From Micromonospora sp. RP3T (GTDB lineage Bacteria > Actinomycetota > Actinomycetes > Mycobacteriales > Micromonosporaceae): a stretch of 64,000 nucleotides of DNA. Shown one piece after another: positions 33,926 to 43,815 of this stretch. The stretch is taken from positions 49,908 through 113,907 of the forward strand of contig NZ_PYPS01000025.1 of the NCBI RefSeq assembly GCF_003027925.1, read 5' to 3'. The position numbers and the translations under genes are program-made. Every line of letters starts with the position of its first letter. Positions within the stretch are counted from its first letter, which is position 1. The notes under the pieces were generated by a model, which was given only the letters and a program-made list of their open reading frames with translations, searched no databases and was not told the DNA's origin.

Positions 33926-35779
33926 TCAGATCAACGAGTCGCGCCACTGGCGGTGCAGGGCGGCGTAGCGGCCTTCGGTGGCGGCCAGCTCGGCCGGGGG
34001 GCCGTCCTCGACTATTCCGCCGGTGTCGAGCACCAGCACCCGGTCGGCGATCTCCACGGTGGAGAGCCGGTGGGCGATCACCAGCGCGGTGCGGTCGCAC
34101 AGCACGTTCCGCAACGCGCGCTGAACCAGCCGCTCGGTCGGCACGTCCAGCGACGAGGTGGCCTCGTCGAGGATCAACACCCGGGGGTCGGCCAGGAACG
34201 CCCGGGCGAACGCGACGAGTTGCCGCTGCCCGGCGGAGAGCCGGCCGCCGCGCCGGTGCACGTCGGTGGCGTACCCGTCGGGCAGCGCGGCGATGAATTC
34301 GTGCGCGCCGATCGCCCGGGCGGCGGCGACCACGGCGGCGTCGTCGGCGTCCGGGCGGCCGAACCTGATGTTCTCCGCGACGGAACCGCTGAACAGGTGG
34401 GTCTCCTGGGTGACCAGCACCACCGCCCGGCGCAGTTCGGCGTCGGCCAGGTCGCGCAGGTCCACCCCGTCCAGGTGGACCGAGCCGGCGTCCGGGTCGT
34501 GGAAGCGGGCCAGCAGCTTCGCCAGCGTGGACTTGCCGGCCCCGGTCGGCCCGATCAACGCCACGGTCTGCCCGGCCGGGACGGTCAGCTCCAGCCCGGA
34601 CAGGATCGGCGTCTCCGGCCGGTAGCCGAAGGAGACCGAGCGGAACACCACGGCGCCGCGCGGCGGCCCGGCGGGCAGCGGCACCGGCCGCGCCGGTTCG
34701 GCCACCGCCGGGTGCTCGTCCAGCACCCCGGCCAGCTTCTCCAACGCCGCGGTCGCCGACTGGAGCGAGTTGTAGAACTGGCTCAGTTCCTCCATCGGCT
34801 CGAAGAACCGCCGCAGGTAGAGCAGGAACGCGGCGAGCACGCCGACCTCGGTGTGGCCGCCGAGCACCCGCCAGCCGCCGTACGCGAGCACCGTGGCGGC
34901 GGTCAGGTTGCCGATCAGTCGGATGCCTGGCGAGTAGATCGCGATCAGCCGGAAAGCGCGCAGGCTGGCCCGCCGGTAGTCGTCGTTGACCGCGGCGAAG
35001 ATGCGCTGGTTGCGGGGCTCGCGGCGGAACGCCTGCACGGCCCGGATTCCGCGCAGCGACTCGACGAAGTGCACGATGACCAGCGCCACCGCTTCCCGGG
35101 TGCGCCGGTACGCCCCGGCGGAGGCCCGCGCGAACCAGCGGGACAGCCCGAACAGGAACGGGAACGCGAACAGCGTGACCGCGGCCAACGGCAGGTCCAG
35201 CCAGAGCAGGATGCCCGCCACCGACAGCACCGACAGCACGGCCATGACCAGCCGGTCGATCCCGCCGTCGACCAGCTCGCCGATCGATTCCAGGTCGCTG
35301 GTCAGCCGGGACACCATCCGGCCGGACGTGTAGCGCTCGTGGAAGCCGACGTCGAGGCGGAGGAAGTGCGCGTACACCCGCTGGCGCAGGTCGAGCAGGA
35401 CGGCCTGGCCGATCCGGGCGGCGAGGGCGAGGAACGCGCGCCGGGCCGCGTACTCGACGGCGGTCGCCACGACGAACGCGGCGGCGACCGCGACCAGTGG
35501 GCCGGCGTCACCGGCCCGCAGCGGCCCGATGCCGCTGTCGATGCCGAGCATGACCAGGTACGGACCGGTCATCGCCGCCGCGTTCTGGGCCAGCAGCAGC
35601 GCCACGGCCAGCCCGAGCGGCGCCCGGTGCGGGTGGAGCAGCGTCCGCAGCAGGAGCCGGCTGCGGACGCGGAGCCGGGTCACCGCCGCCGGTGACGAAC
35701 CCTCCGCCCGGCTGCGGTCGGCGTCCGGATCGGTGGCCCGGCCCCGCCACCGGGTCAGGTCGGCGTCCGGCGCGGTCAC
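33926..35779 (-). CDS. ABC exporter half-transporter with consensus ATPase site
   Basis: 617-aa fused TMD-NBD exporter (type IV, MsbA/LmrA-like). Six transmembrane helices cover about 45-330. The NBD has Walker A GPTGAGKST, signature LSAGQRQLVAFARAF and a canonical Walker B with catalytic Glu (LILDEATSSLD). It follows the other half-transporter with a 4-nt overlap. Together they should form a heterodimer with one full and one impaired nucleotide site, as in TM287/288 or BmrCD. Substrate unknown; drugs or lipids are typical. Confidence 0.92.
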   Translation of the reverse strand: MTAPDADLTRWRGRATDPDADRSRAEGSSPAAVTRLRVRSRLLLRTLLHPHRAPLGLAVALLLAQNAAAMTGPYLVMLGIDSGIGPLRAGDAGPLVAVAAAFVVATAVEYAARRAFLALAARIGQAVLLDLRQRVYAHFLRLDVGFHERYTSGRMVSRLTSDLESIGELVDGGIDRLVMAVLSVLSVAGILLWLDLPLAAVTLFAFPFLFGLSRWFARASAGAYRRTREAVALVIVHFVESLRGIRAVQAFRREPRNQRIFAAVNDDYRRASLRAFRLIAIYSPGIRLIGNLTAATVLAYGGWRVLGGHTEVGVLAAFLLYLRRFFEPMEELSQFYNSLQSATAALEKLAGVLDEHPAVAEPARPVPLPAGPPRGAVVFRSVSFGYRPETPILSGLELTVPAGQTVALIGPTGAGKSTLAKLLARFHDPDAGSVHLDGVDLRDLADAELRRAVVLVTQETHLFSGSVAENIRFGRPDADDAAVVAAARAIGAHEFIAALPDGYATDVHRRGGRLSAGQRQLVAFARAFLADPRVLILDEATSSLDVPTERLVQRALRNVLCDRTALVIAHRLSTVEIADRVLVLDTGGIVEDGPPAELAATEGRYAALHRQWRDSLI

Positions 35780-37590
35780 GACCGCACCAGGCCGACGCCG
35801 CCCGGCCGACCCTCCGGCTCGGCGGAGAGCACCGCCCGGTACGCCGGCACCCCGGCCAGCATTTCGGAATGGGTGCCGACGGCCACCACCCGACCGGCCT
35901 CCAGCAGCGCCACCCGGTCGGCCAGCGCCACGGTCGAGGGTCGGTGCACGACCAGCAGCGCCGTGGTGTCCCGCAGCACCCGGCGCAGCGCGGCCTCGAC
36001 GAGCGCCTCGGTGTGCACGTCCAGCGCGGAGAGCGGATCGTCGAGGACCAGCAGGGCGGGCCGGCCGAGCACCGCCCGGGCCAGCGCGAGCCGCTGCCGC
36101 TGCCCGCCGGAGAGCGACAGCCCCTGCTCACCGATCCGGGTGGCCAACCCCCACGGCAGCTCGTACGCGAACTCCGCCTGCGCCAGCGTCAGCGCGGCCC
36201 GGATCTCCTCCTCGCCGGCCTCGGGGCGGCCCAGGGTGAGATTCTCCCGCACCGACATGGAGAACAGCGTCGGCTCCTCGAAGGCCACCCCGACCAGCCG
36301 GCGCAGCGAACTGAGGCACAGGTCGCGTACGTCGTGCCCGTCGAGCGTGAGCCGGCCGCCGGTCACCTCGTGCAGCCGGGGGACCAGCGAGAGCAACGTG
36401 CTCTTGCCGCACCCGGTGGCGCCGACCAGGGCGAGTGTCTCGCCCGGCTCGACGGTCAGGTCCAGGTCGTGCAGCACCGGGTCGGGCGCGCCGGGGTAGC
36501 GGAAGCTCACCCGCTCGAAGCGGAGCCGGCCGTGGATCTCGCCCCGGCCCAGTGACCGGGCGTGCGGGGCGTCCACGATGGTCGGCGGCGTGTCGAGCAC
36601 CTCCTGGATCCGGTCGGCGGCGGTGGCGGCCTCCTGCCCGTTCGCGATGATCCAGCCGAGTGACTGCACCGGCCAGATCAGCATGAGCTGGAGGCTGACG
36701 AACGCGACCAGTTGCCCGATGGTGAGCGCGCCCCCGGCCACGGCGGCGGCGCCGGCCACCAGGACCGCGCCGAGGGTCAGGTTGGGCACCAGGTCGAACA
36801 GCGCGGAGGTGCGGGCCAGCAGGCGGGCCTTGCCGATTCCGGTGTCGTGCAGCCGGCGGGCGCCGGCGGCGAACCGGGCGGCCAGTTCCGGGCCCCGCCC
36901 GTACGCCCGCATGGTGCGCAGCCCCTGCGCGGTCTCCTCGACCAGCGTGGCCACGTCGCCCTGCTGGTCCTGCATGCGGCGCGAGGCCGCGTGGTAGTGC
37001 CGGGCGAAGCGCCGGCTGATCAGGAACAGCGGGACGGCGCTGGCCGCGACCAGCAGCCCCAGCCAGGGGTGCAGCCGGATCAGCAGCACCACCACGGCGG
37101 CGTAGGTGATCAGGTTGAGCACCAGGAAGAGCAGGCCGAAGGAGAGGAACCGGCGGATCACCGAAAGGTCGCTGGTGATCCGGGAGAGCAGTTGACCGGA
37201 CTGCCAGCGGTCGTGGCAGCCGGCTGGGAGCCGTTGCAGGTGCGCGTAGATGTCGGCCCGGATGGCGGCCTCCATGCCCACCGAGGAGGACGACTGCGTC
37301 CATCGCCGGATGAAGATCAGCACGGCTTCGGCGAGCCCGAGCAGCAGCGCGAGCGCGCCGAGCCGGAGCAGGCCGGACGCGTCGTGCCGAGCCACCGGCC
37401 CGTCCACCACCCGCTGCACCACCAGCGGGACGGCCAGGCTCGCCGCGGTCGCGGCCAGCGCGGCGGCCAGCAGCCAGGCGAACTCCGTCGCGTACGGGCG
37501 CAGGTAGGGCCGCAGCCGCCAGAGGTTGTGCAGCGGCTGGGACCGGGCGTCGGTATGCGCCGCGGGATTGCCGTCGCTGGGCGCGGGCAC
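35776..37590 (-). CDS. ABC exporter half-transporter with degenerate ATPase site
   Basis: 604-aa TMD-NBD protein. Walker A GATGCGKST and signature LSLSGGQRQRLALARAV are intact, but Walker B reads LLVLDDPLSALD, so the catalytic Glu is Asp. That is the usual sign of the non-hydrolytic subunit of a heterodimeric exporter. The transmembrane half spans about 35-325, with VDGPVARHDASGLLR between the first helices. First gene of the two-gene operon; GTG or ATG start at 37590. Confidence 0.92.
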   Translation of the reverse strand: MPAPSDGNPAAHTDARSQPLHNLWRLRPYLRPYATEFAWLLAAALAATAASLAVPLVVQRVVDGPVARHDASGLLRLGALALLLGLAEAVLIFIRRWTQSSSSVGMEAAIRADIYAHLQRLPAGCHDRWQSGQLLSRITSDLSVIRRFLSFGLLFLVLNLITYAAVVVLLIRLHPWLGLLVAASAVPLFLISRRFARHYHAASRRMQDQQGDVATLVEETAQGLRTMRAYGRGPELAARFAAGARRLHDTGIGKARLLARTSALFDLVPNLTLGAVLVAGAAAVAGGALTIGQLVAFVSLQLMLIWPVQSLGWIIANGQEAATAADRIQEVLDTPPTIVDAPHARSLGRGEIHGRLRFERVSFRYPGAPDPVLHDLDLTVEPGETLALVGATGCGKSTLLSLVPRLHEVTGGRLTLDGHDVRDLCLSSLRRLVGVAFEEPTLFSMSVRENLTLGRPEAGEEEIRAALTLAQAEFAYELPWGLATRIGEQGLSLSGGQRQRLALARAVLGRPALLVLDDPLSALDVHTEALVEAALRRVLRDTTALLVVHRPSTVALADRVALLEAGRVVAVGTHSEMLAGVPAYRAVLSAEPEGRPGGVGLVRS

Positions 37591-37626
37591 CAGCCGACGG
37601 TAGCGGCCGGGTGTGTCGGCGCGGGG

Positions 37627-38139
37627 TCAGCTAGCCGTCACCCGTCCCTCATGCCCGAGAAGCCACTTTTTCACGTCCAGCCCCCAGCGGTAGCCACCGA
37701 GCGCGCCGTCGGTGCGCAACACCCGGTGGCAGGGCACGAAGAGCGCCGCGGCGTTGCGGGCACAGGCCGCCGCCGCGGCGCGGACCGCGGCCGGTCGGCC
37801 GGCCAGCGCGGCGAACCCGGTGTACGTCACCGGATCACCCGGCTTCACGTCGCGCAGCACCCGCCAGGCGTGCGCCAGGAAGACGCCGTCGGTGTGTTGC
37901 TCCACCTCGACCGCGTCGATCGCGGTCAGGTCGCCGTCGAGGTAGGCCCGGACGGCCGCGGTCACCGGCCCGAGGTCGGCCCGCTCCCGCAGGTCGCCGC
38001 GGAGGCTCGGGTGCGTCAACGGCACCAGGGCCGTCGGGTCGGCGGTGAAGCCGGCCGCACGCACCGCTCCGCCGGGCCCGGCGAGCACGCTCAGCGGCCC
38101 GGCGGGAGTGTCGATGACGGTGCTGTCCAGAGTGGTCAT
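37627..38139 (-). CDS. ogt: Methylated-DNA--protein-cysteine methyltransferase
   Basis: 170-aa suicide repair protein removing O6-alkylguanine. The acceptor cysteine is C137 in the invariant PCHRV motif. A canonical helix (RPAAVRAAAAACARNA) precedes it, and the GALGGYRWGLDVKKWLL segment closes the active site. Its ATG overlaps the stop of the Ada/AlkA-like gene (ATGA), so repair of base alkylation and of O6-alkylation is one operon. Confidence 0.95.
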   Translation of the reverse strand: MTTLDSTVIDTPAGPLSVLAGPGGAVRAAGFTADPTALVPLTHPSLRGDLRERADLGPVTAAVRAYLDGDLTAIDAVEVEQHTDGVFLAHAWRVLRDVKPGDPVTYTGFAALAGRPAAVRAAAAACARNAAALFVPCHRVLRTDGALGGYRWGLDVKKWLLGHEGRVTAS

Positions 38140-39587
38140 ACTGCTCTCCAGAGTCGGATCGTTGCGTACGACCGCCAGGGGCGCCAGCGGTCCGCGTACG
38201 CGGTCAGGGTCTTCGGGGTGTCGGGCAGGCCGAGCGCGGCTGCGCCGCGACGGACGCCCAGGTCGGTGGCGAGGATGACGTCGGGGTCGCCGAGCGCGCG
38301 CATGGCCAGGTAACCGGCGGTCCACGGCCCGACGCCGGGCAGCGCGACCAGCCGCCGGGCGGCCTCCTCCCGGTCGCCGCCCGCGTCCAGGTCCAGCTCC
38401 CCGTCGACGACGGCGCGGGCCAACGCGCGGATCGTCTCCCGCCGGGCCCTGGGCATGCGGAACGCCAGGTCCGGCGCGGCGAGCACCTCCGCCGCGCTCG
38501 GGAACGCCCGCAGGCCGCCCGGCGACCCGTCGGCGGCCCCCTCGTCGGCGGACCGGGTGGCGGCGATCAGGTGGGTGAGCGTGGTCCGGGCCGAGCGGAG
38601 TGAGACCTGCTGGGTGGTGACGGCGCGGACCGCGGTCTCGAAGCCGTCCACCGCGTGCGGGAGCCGGACGCCGGGCTCCGCGGCGACCGCCGGGGCCAGC
38701 GCCGGATCGTCGGCCAGGACGGCGTCCACCGCTACCGGGTCCGCGTCCAGGTCGAGCAGGCGGCGGCAGCGGGCCACCGCGGGTGCCACGTCGCGCATGT
38801 CGGTCAGCCGCAGCGTGGCGGCCACGTGCCCGCCGGCCGGGGTCAGTGCCGCCGTGCCGGGGCCGTGCGGCAGGCGCAGCCCGCGATGGTAAGTCCGGTC
38901 GCGGACCTCCTCGATGCCGGGCAGCGCGCGCAGGGCGAGGAAGTCCAGCAGCGCCTCCGCGTGCAGCGGTGGCCGGTAGGCCAGTCGCAGCGTGATGGTG
39001 CCCGCCCCGCCGGCCGTCGGCCAGTCGCTCCGGCCGCCCCGCAGCTCGGACGGGGTGACGCCGAACACCTCGCGGACCGTGTCGTTGAACTGCCGCACGC
39101 TGCCGAACCCGGCGGCGAAGGCCACCTCGGCCAGGCCCAGCCCGGTGGTCTCGACCAGGATCCGGGCGGTTTGCGCACGCTGCGCCCGGGCCAGCGCCAG
39201 CGGGCCGGCGCCCAGCTCGGCCTGGAGCATGCGGTGCAGGTGCCGCTCGGTGTAGCCGAGCCGGGTGGCCAGCCCGGGGACGCCGTCCCGGTCGACCACG
39301 CCGTCGGCGATCAACCGCATCGCGCGGCCGACCAGATCGGCCCGGACGTCCCACTGCGGGGAGCCCGGCGCGGCGTCGGGCCGGCACCGGCGGCAGGCCC
39401 GCAGCCCGGCGCCCTGCGCGGCGGCGGCGGACGGGAAGAACCGGACATTCTGCCGCTTCGGCGTCGTCGCCGGGCAGGACGGCCGGCAGTAGATCCCGGT
39501 CGACGTGACGCCGGTGTAGAACCAGCCGTCGAACCGCGGGTCGCGGCTGTCGACGGCCCGGTAGCACCGCTCGAAGTCCAGCTCCAT
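38136..39587 (-). CDS. Ada-like regulator fused to AlkA DNA-3-methyladenine glycosylase
   Basis: 483-aa three-domain protein. (1) Ada metal-binding domain with the zinc cysteines C34, C38, C65, C68, where C34 would accept a methyl group from phosphotriesters. (2) AraC-type HTH (about 85-185; GLAEVAFAAGFGSVRQFNDTVRE). (3) AlkA N-domain and HhH-GPD glycosylase (LPGVGPWTAGYLAMRALGDPD with catalytic Asp following, ATDLGVRRG). It thus senses and removes alkylated bases and controls the operon. Downstream ogt overlaps by 4 nt. Confidence 0.95.
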   Translation of the reverse strand: MELDFERCYRAVDSRDPRFDGWFYTGVTSTGIYCRPSCPATTPKRQNVRFFPSAAAAQGAGLRACRRCRPDAAPGSPQWDVRADLVGRAMRLIADGVVDRDGVPGLATRLGYTERHLHRMLQAELGAGPLALARAQRAQTARILVETTGLGLAEVAFAAGFGSVRQFNDTVREVFGVTPSELRGGRSDWPTAGGAGTITLRLAYRPPLHAEALLDFLALRALPGIEEVRDRTYHRGLRLPHGPGTAALTPAGGHVAATLRLTDMRDVAPAVARCRRLLDLDADPVAVDAVLADDPALAPAVAAEPGVRLPHAVDGFETAVRAVTTQQVSLRSARTTLTHLIAATRSADEGAADGSPGGLRAFPSAAEVLAAPDLAFRMPRARRETIRALARAVVDGELDLDAGGDREEAARRLVALPGVGPWTAGYLAMRALGDPDVILATDLGVRRGAAALGLPDTPKTLTAYADRWRPWRSYATIRLWRAV

Positions 39588-39664
39588 GCCCCGATCCTGC
39601 CTCCCGGACCGGCCGCTCGGCTGGCGGGATTCGGACCTGACGCGTGGCAGTCGCACCAGCTCGG

Positions 39665-39705
39665 CGAGGTGGCGGTATCCGAGGGCCGCGGATACCGCCA
39701 CCTCG
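39665..39705. repeat. 17-bp perfect inverted repeat in a divergent promoter region
   Basis: Arms CGAGGTGGCGGTATCCG (39665-39681) and CGGATACCGCCACCTCG (39689-39705), loop AGGGCCG. It lies between the start of the Ada/AlkA gene (39587) and the start of the plus-strand gene at 39797, so it is not in a terminator position. It may be a dispersed repeat unit or a regulatory hairpin in the AlkA leader. Confidence 0.6.
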
Positions 39706-39796
39706 GCGTGGTGGCGTGGATCTTGCCGGTGCGGCGGGGAAAGTGTCGTAAGTGGTCGGTACCGTCCCGCCACCAACTCCAGAAAAGGTGCGGGGC

Positions 39797-40273
39797 ATGG
39801 CGAGCGTGGCCGGGCGGGGGCGAGCACCACTCGACACCGCGGTGGTGCAGGGCTTCTACGACCGGATGCGGGCGGTGGCACCGGCCGCCTACGGCGCGAT
39901 CGAACGGGACCGCGCCGGCGACCCGAGACGGCCGTTCGCCGAGACCGCCTGCGGCCGGCTGGTCGGCTCGCTCGACGCGGCCGGCCTGCGCGCGCTCGGC
40001 ATGTGGGCGCACCACTGGTGCATGCGCTTCTACGACGACGACACCCGGGTCGGCGTGCGGCTGGTCGGGGAGATCGCCGGCCGGCGCGGCCTCGGCTGGA
40101 CCGCCGACGAGGTGCGCTGGCTGCTCGACCGGTCACACGAGGCCGGGCCCGCCGCCGGCCACCGGTTCACCCTGCCGCTCGCCGCCGCCGCGGAGCTGCC
40201 GTCCGGCGCGCTGCCCGAGGACGTTCCGCTCGGCCCGCCGCCGGCCGACTGGCGCCGGCTGCGAGCCGGCTGA
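39797..40273 (+). CDS. Conserved-looking hypothetical protein
   Basis: 158-aa soluble protein with no family I recognise. The sequence has an ordered composition, with TAVVQGFYDRMRAVAPAAYG, a Trp/His-rich patch (MWAHHWCMRFYDDDTRVGV) and EVRWLLDRSHEA. This supports a real alpha-helical protein. The ATG at 39797 has AAAAGG 8 nt upstream. Its last 107 nt overlap, on the opposite strand, the 3' end of the DMT transporter gene. No link to either neighbour is evident. Confidence 0.6.
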   Translation: MASVAGRGRAPLDTAVVQGFYDRMRAVAPAAYGAIERDRAGDPRRPFAETACGRLVGSLDAAGLRALGMWAHHWCMRFYDDDTRVGVRLVGEIAGRRGLGWTADEVRWLLDRSHEAGPAAGHRFTLPLAAAAELPSGALPEDVPLGPPPADWRRLRAG

Positions 40274-41225
40274 GCGACGCACGCGACCGGCCCGGTCGGG
40301 CGGCCCGGTTCGGGGCGGCCCGGGAGGCGGTCGCGGCCGGAACGTCCCGGTCCGGGGCGTCGCGCTCCGAGGCGTGCCGGTCCGGGAGCTGCCCGAGCAC
40401 CATGGCGGCGACCGCCACCGCGAAACCGGCGAGCTGGATCGGGCCGAGCGCCTGGCCGAGCACCAGCCAGCCGAGCGCCGCGGCGGTCAGCGGGCTGAGC
40501 GCGCCGAGCATCGACACCCGGGCCACCGGCAGCCGGGCCGCGCCCCGGAACCAGAGCGCGTACGCCAGCGCGGTGCCGGCCAGCCCCAGCCACGCGTACC
40601 CGAGCAGGGCTGGCCCGTCCGGCGCGGGCGGTGGCCCCTCGACGACGGCGGCGACCGGGGTGATCAGCAGGCCGCCGGCGACGAGCTGCCAGCTCGTGGC
40701 CGCGAGCGTGCCGACCCCCGGCGGGCGCCCCCAACGGCGGGTGAGCACCAGGCCGGCGGCCATCGCGGCGGTGCCAGCCAGGCCGGCGGTGACGCCGAGC
40801 GGGTCGAGGCCGGCGCCCGGCCGCAGCACCACCAGCGCGACGCCGGCCGGGGCGGCGACGGCGGCGAGCAGCGCGGTGCGGCCGGGCCGGTCCCGGAGCA
40901 GGGCGACCGTGAGCACCGCGACCAGCAGGGGCTGGGCGGCGCCGAGCACGGCCGCGGTTCCCCCGGGCAGCCGGTAGGCGGCGACGAAGAGCAGCGGGAA
41001 GAACGCCCCGATGTTGAGCGTGCCGAGCAGGGCGGCCCGGCCCCACCAGATGCCGTGCGGTCGGCGGCGGGTCAGGACGAGCAGCAGCAGGCCGGCCGGG
41101 AGGGCGCGGATCGCCCCGGCCCAGAGCGGCCGGTCGGCGGGCAGCAGCTCGGCGGTCACCAGGTAGGTGCTGCCCCAGGTGACGGGCGCGATCGCGGTGA
41201 GCGCGACATCGGTCCGACGGGTCAT
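40167..41225 (-). CDS. EamA/DMT family exporter
   Basis: 352-aa drug/metabolite transporter with ten hydrophobic helices in two EamA repeats (first about 5-130, second about 140-280). Signature stretches are PVTWGSTYLVTAELL and the second-repeat ALSPLTAAALGWLVLGQAL. The helical part ends near residue 280 (MVLGQLPDRH). A further 70 residues of Arg/Ala-rich tail lie antisense to the 39797-40273 gene. The divergent MarR gene and shared operator suggest induction by a small molecule it exports. Confidence 0.88.
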   Translation of the reverse strand: MTRRTDVALTAIAPVTWGSTYLVTAELLPADRPLWAGAIRALPAGLLLLVLTRRRPHGIWWGRAALLGTLNIGAFFPLLFVAAYRLPGGTAAVLGAAQPLLVAVLTVALLRDRPGRTALLAAVAAPAGVALVVLRPGAGLDPLGVTAGLAGTAAMAAGLVLTRRWGRPPGVGTLAATSWQLVAGGLLITPVAAVVEGPPPAPDGPALLGYAWLGLAGTALAYALWFRGAARLPVARVSMLGALSPLTAAALGWLVLGQALGPIQLAGFAVAVAAMVLGQLPDRHASERDAPDRDVPAATASRAAPNRAARPGRSRASLSRLAAGASRPAAGRAERPRAARRTAAPRRRRAAG

Positions 41226-41247
41226 GCCTGCCTCTTCTCACGGTGCT

Positions 41248-41271
41248 AAGTATCTTAGAGCTAAGCTACTT
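41248..41271. promoter_or_regulatory. MarR operator between divergent MarR and DMT genes
   Basis: 24-bp dyad AAGTATCTTAG-AG-CTAAGCTACTT with 10 of 12 paired positions, 23 nt before the transporter start and 9 nt before the regulator start. Size and AT-rich half-sites fit a MarR dimer site that would silence both genes. Confidence 0.7.
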
Positions 41272-41279
41272 GGCGTAGA

Positions 41280-41849
41280 GTGAAAGCGGAAGGGCGACGT
41301 GCGGCACAATCGACAGCCGTGGCAGCGGACGAGGTGGACCTGATCGTCGAGCAGTGGCGTCGGGAACGGCCCGGCATGCGGCCCGAGCCGATGGCCGTCT
41401 TCGGCCGCATCTACCGGCTGTCCCGGCTGGTCGGCGACCGGCAGGAGCAGGTGTACGCCCGCTGGGGCATCGGTCGTGGCGAGTTCGACGTGCTCGCCGC
41501 GCTGCGCCGGTCCGGCCCGCCGTACACGCTGGCGCCGAAGGCGCTCACCGCCGCGCTGATGCTCACCTCCGGCGGGATGACCGGCCGGCTCGACCGGCTG
41601 GAACGCGCCGGGCTGGTCCGCCGCGCGCCGGACCCGGGCGACCGGCGGGCGCTGCGGGTCAGCCTCACCGACGCCGGCCGTCAGATCGTCGAGGAGTCGG
41701 CGGAGGCCGGGCTGGAGGTGCAGCGGCGGATCCTCGACGCGTTGCCGCCCGCCGACCGGGACCGACTGGCCGACCTGCTGCGCGCGCTGCTCGCCGCCGC
41801 CCAGACGACGGACGGGCCGCCGGACGGGTCGGCGGACGAGGCACAATGA
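41280..41849 (+). CDS. MarR family transcriptional regulator
   Basis: 189-aa winged-helix repressor. Helix-turn-helix region YTLAPKALTAALMLTSGGMTG, wing with DRLERAGLVRRAPDPGDRR (the conserved DxRxxx wing motif) and C-terminal dimerisation helices. The GTG at 41280 is taken, but an in-frame GTG at 41319 would give a more typical N-terminus (AADEVDLIVEQW); neither has a strong ribosome site. Divergent from the DMT exporter that it probably represses via the dyad at 41248-41271. Confidence 0.9.
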   Translation: MKAEGRRAAQSTAVAADEVDLIVEQWRRERPGMRPEPMAVFGRIYRLSRLVGDRQEQVYARWGIGRGEFDVLAALRRSGPPYTLAPKALTAALMLTSGGMTGRLDRLERAGLVRRAPDPGDRRALRVSLTDAGRQIVEESAEAGLEVQRRILDALPPADRDRLADLLRALLAAAQTTDGPPDGSADEAQ

Positions 41850-41879
41850 TCTCCACCGTCGCCGGCCGGAAGGACGCCC

Positions 41880-42632
41880 ATGCCCGCCACCGAACCGACC
41901 ATCGTCGCCACCAGCATGGGCTACTTCAGCCGCCGGCGCGGCCCCTGGGACGCCCGGCCCAGCCAGCTCTTCGACCACATGGCCGAGCTGGCCGGCGCCG
42001 GTGACGCGCCCCGGGTCTGCTATCTCGGCCAGGCCGTCGGCGACCAGCCGACCGGCCTCACCGTGTTCTACGGCGCGTTCGCCGACACCCGGTTCCGCGC
42101 GTCCCACCTGGCGCTGTACCCGATGCCCAACGTCGACGACATCCGCGCCCACCTGCTGGCGCAGGACGTCATCTGGGTCGGCGGCGGCAGTGTCGCCAAC
42201 CTGTGCGCGGTGTGGCGGGTGCACGGCCTGCCGGAGATCCTGCACGAGTGCTGGCAGGCCGGCGTGGTGCTCGGCGGCGTCTCCGCCGGCTCGATCTGCT
42301 GGCACACCGGGGGTGCCACCGACAGCTACGGCCCGGAGCTGCGCCCGTTCACCGACGGGCTGGGCTGGCTCCCGTACGGCAACGGCGTGCACTACGACAG
42401 CGAGGCGCAGCGCCGGCCGCTGATGCACCGGCTGGTCGCCGACGGAACGCTGCCGACCAGCCACTGCACCGACGACGGCGTCGGGCTGATCTACCGGGGG
42501 ACCCGGCTGGTCGAGGCGGTGGCGGACCGGCCGGACGTGGCCGCGTACGAGCTGGTGCGCGCCGACGACGGCACGGTGCGGGAGACCCGGATCGAGCCCC
42601 GGCTGCTGCCCGCCGGGCCGGACGGCCGGTAG
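41880..42632 (+). CDS. Peptidase E (family S51) Asp-dipeptidase-like protein
   Basis: 250-aa serine peptidase of the class I glutamine-amidotransferase-like fold. The nucleophile elbow GGVSAGS places the catalytic serine at residue 135. QDVIWVGGGSVANL matches the N-terminal active-site strand, and SHCTDDG supplies the histidine region. Known members cleave Asp-Xaa dipeptides or act on cyanophycin-type peptides. Cytosolic, no signal peptide. It lies 30 nt after marR on the same strand, perhaps co-transcribed. Confidence 0.88.
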   Translation: MPATEPTIVATSMGYFSRRRGPWDARPSQLFDHMAELAGAGDAPRVCYLGQAVGDQPTGLTVFYGAFADTRFRASHLALYPMPNVDDIRAHLLAQDVIWVGGGSVANLCAVWRVHGLPEILHECWQAGVVLGGVSAGSICWHTGGATDSYGPELRPFTDGLGWLPYGNGVHYDSEAQRRPLMHRLVADGTLPTSHCTDDGVGLIYRGTRLVEAVADRPDVAAYELVRADDGTVRETRIEPRLLPAGPDGR

Positions 42633-42652
42633 ACCGCGTAAGCTGGCTCGTC

Positions 42653-43738
<1,086 letters not shown>

Positions 43739-43742
43739 CTCC

Positions 43743-43762
43743 GACCTGCACACTCGCAGGTC
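43743..43762 (+). terminator. Short hairpin after ychF
   Basis: GACCTGC (43743-43749) and GCAGGTC (43756-43762), 6-nt loop, 5 nt beyond the ychF stop and just inside the putative island. Confidence 0.5.
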
Positions 43763-43815
43763 AGACGGTGGACGCCCCGTTCTGGGGCACGTCACGGGCA
43801 CGAAGTGGCCCTGGC

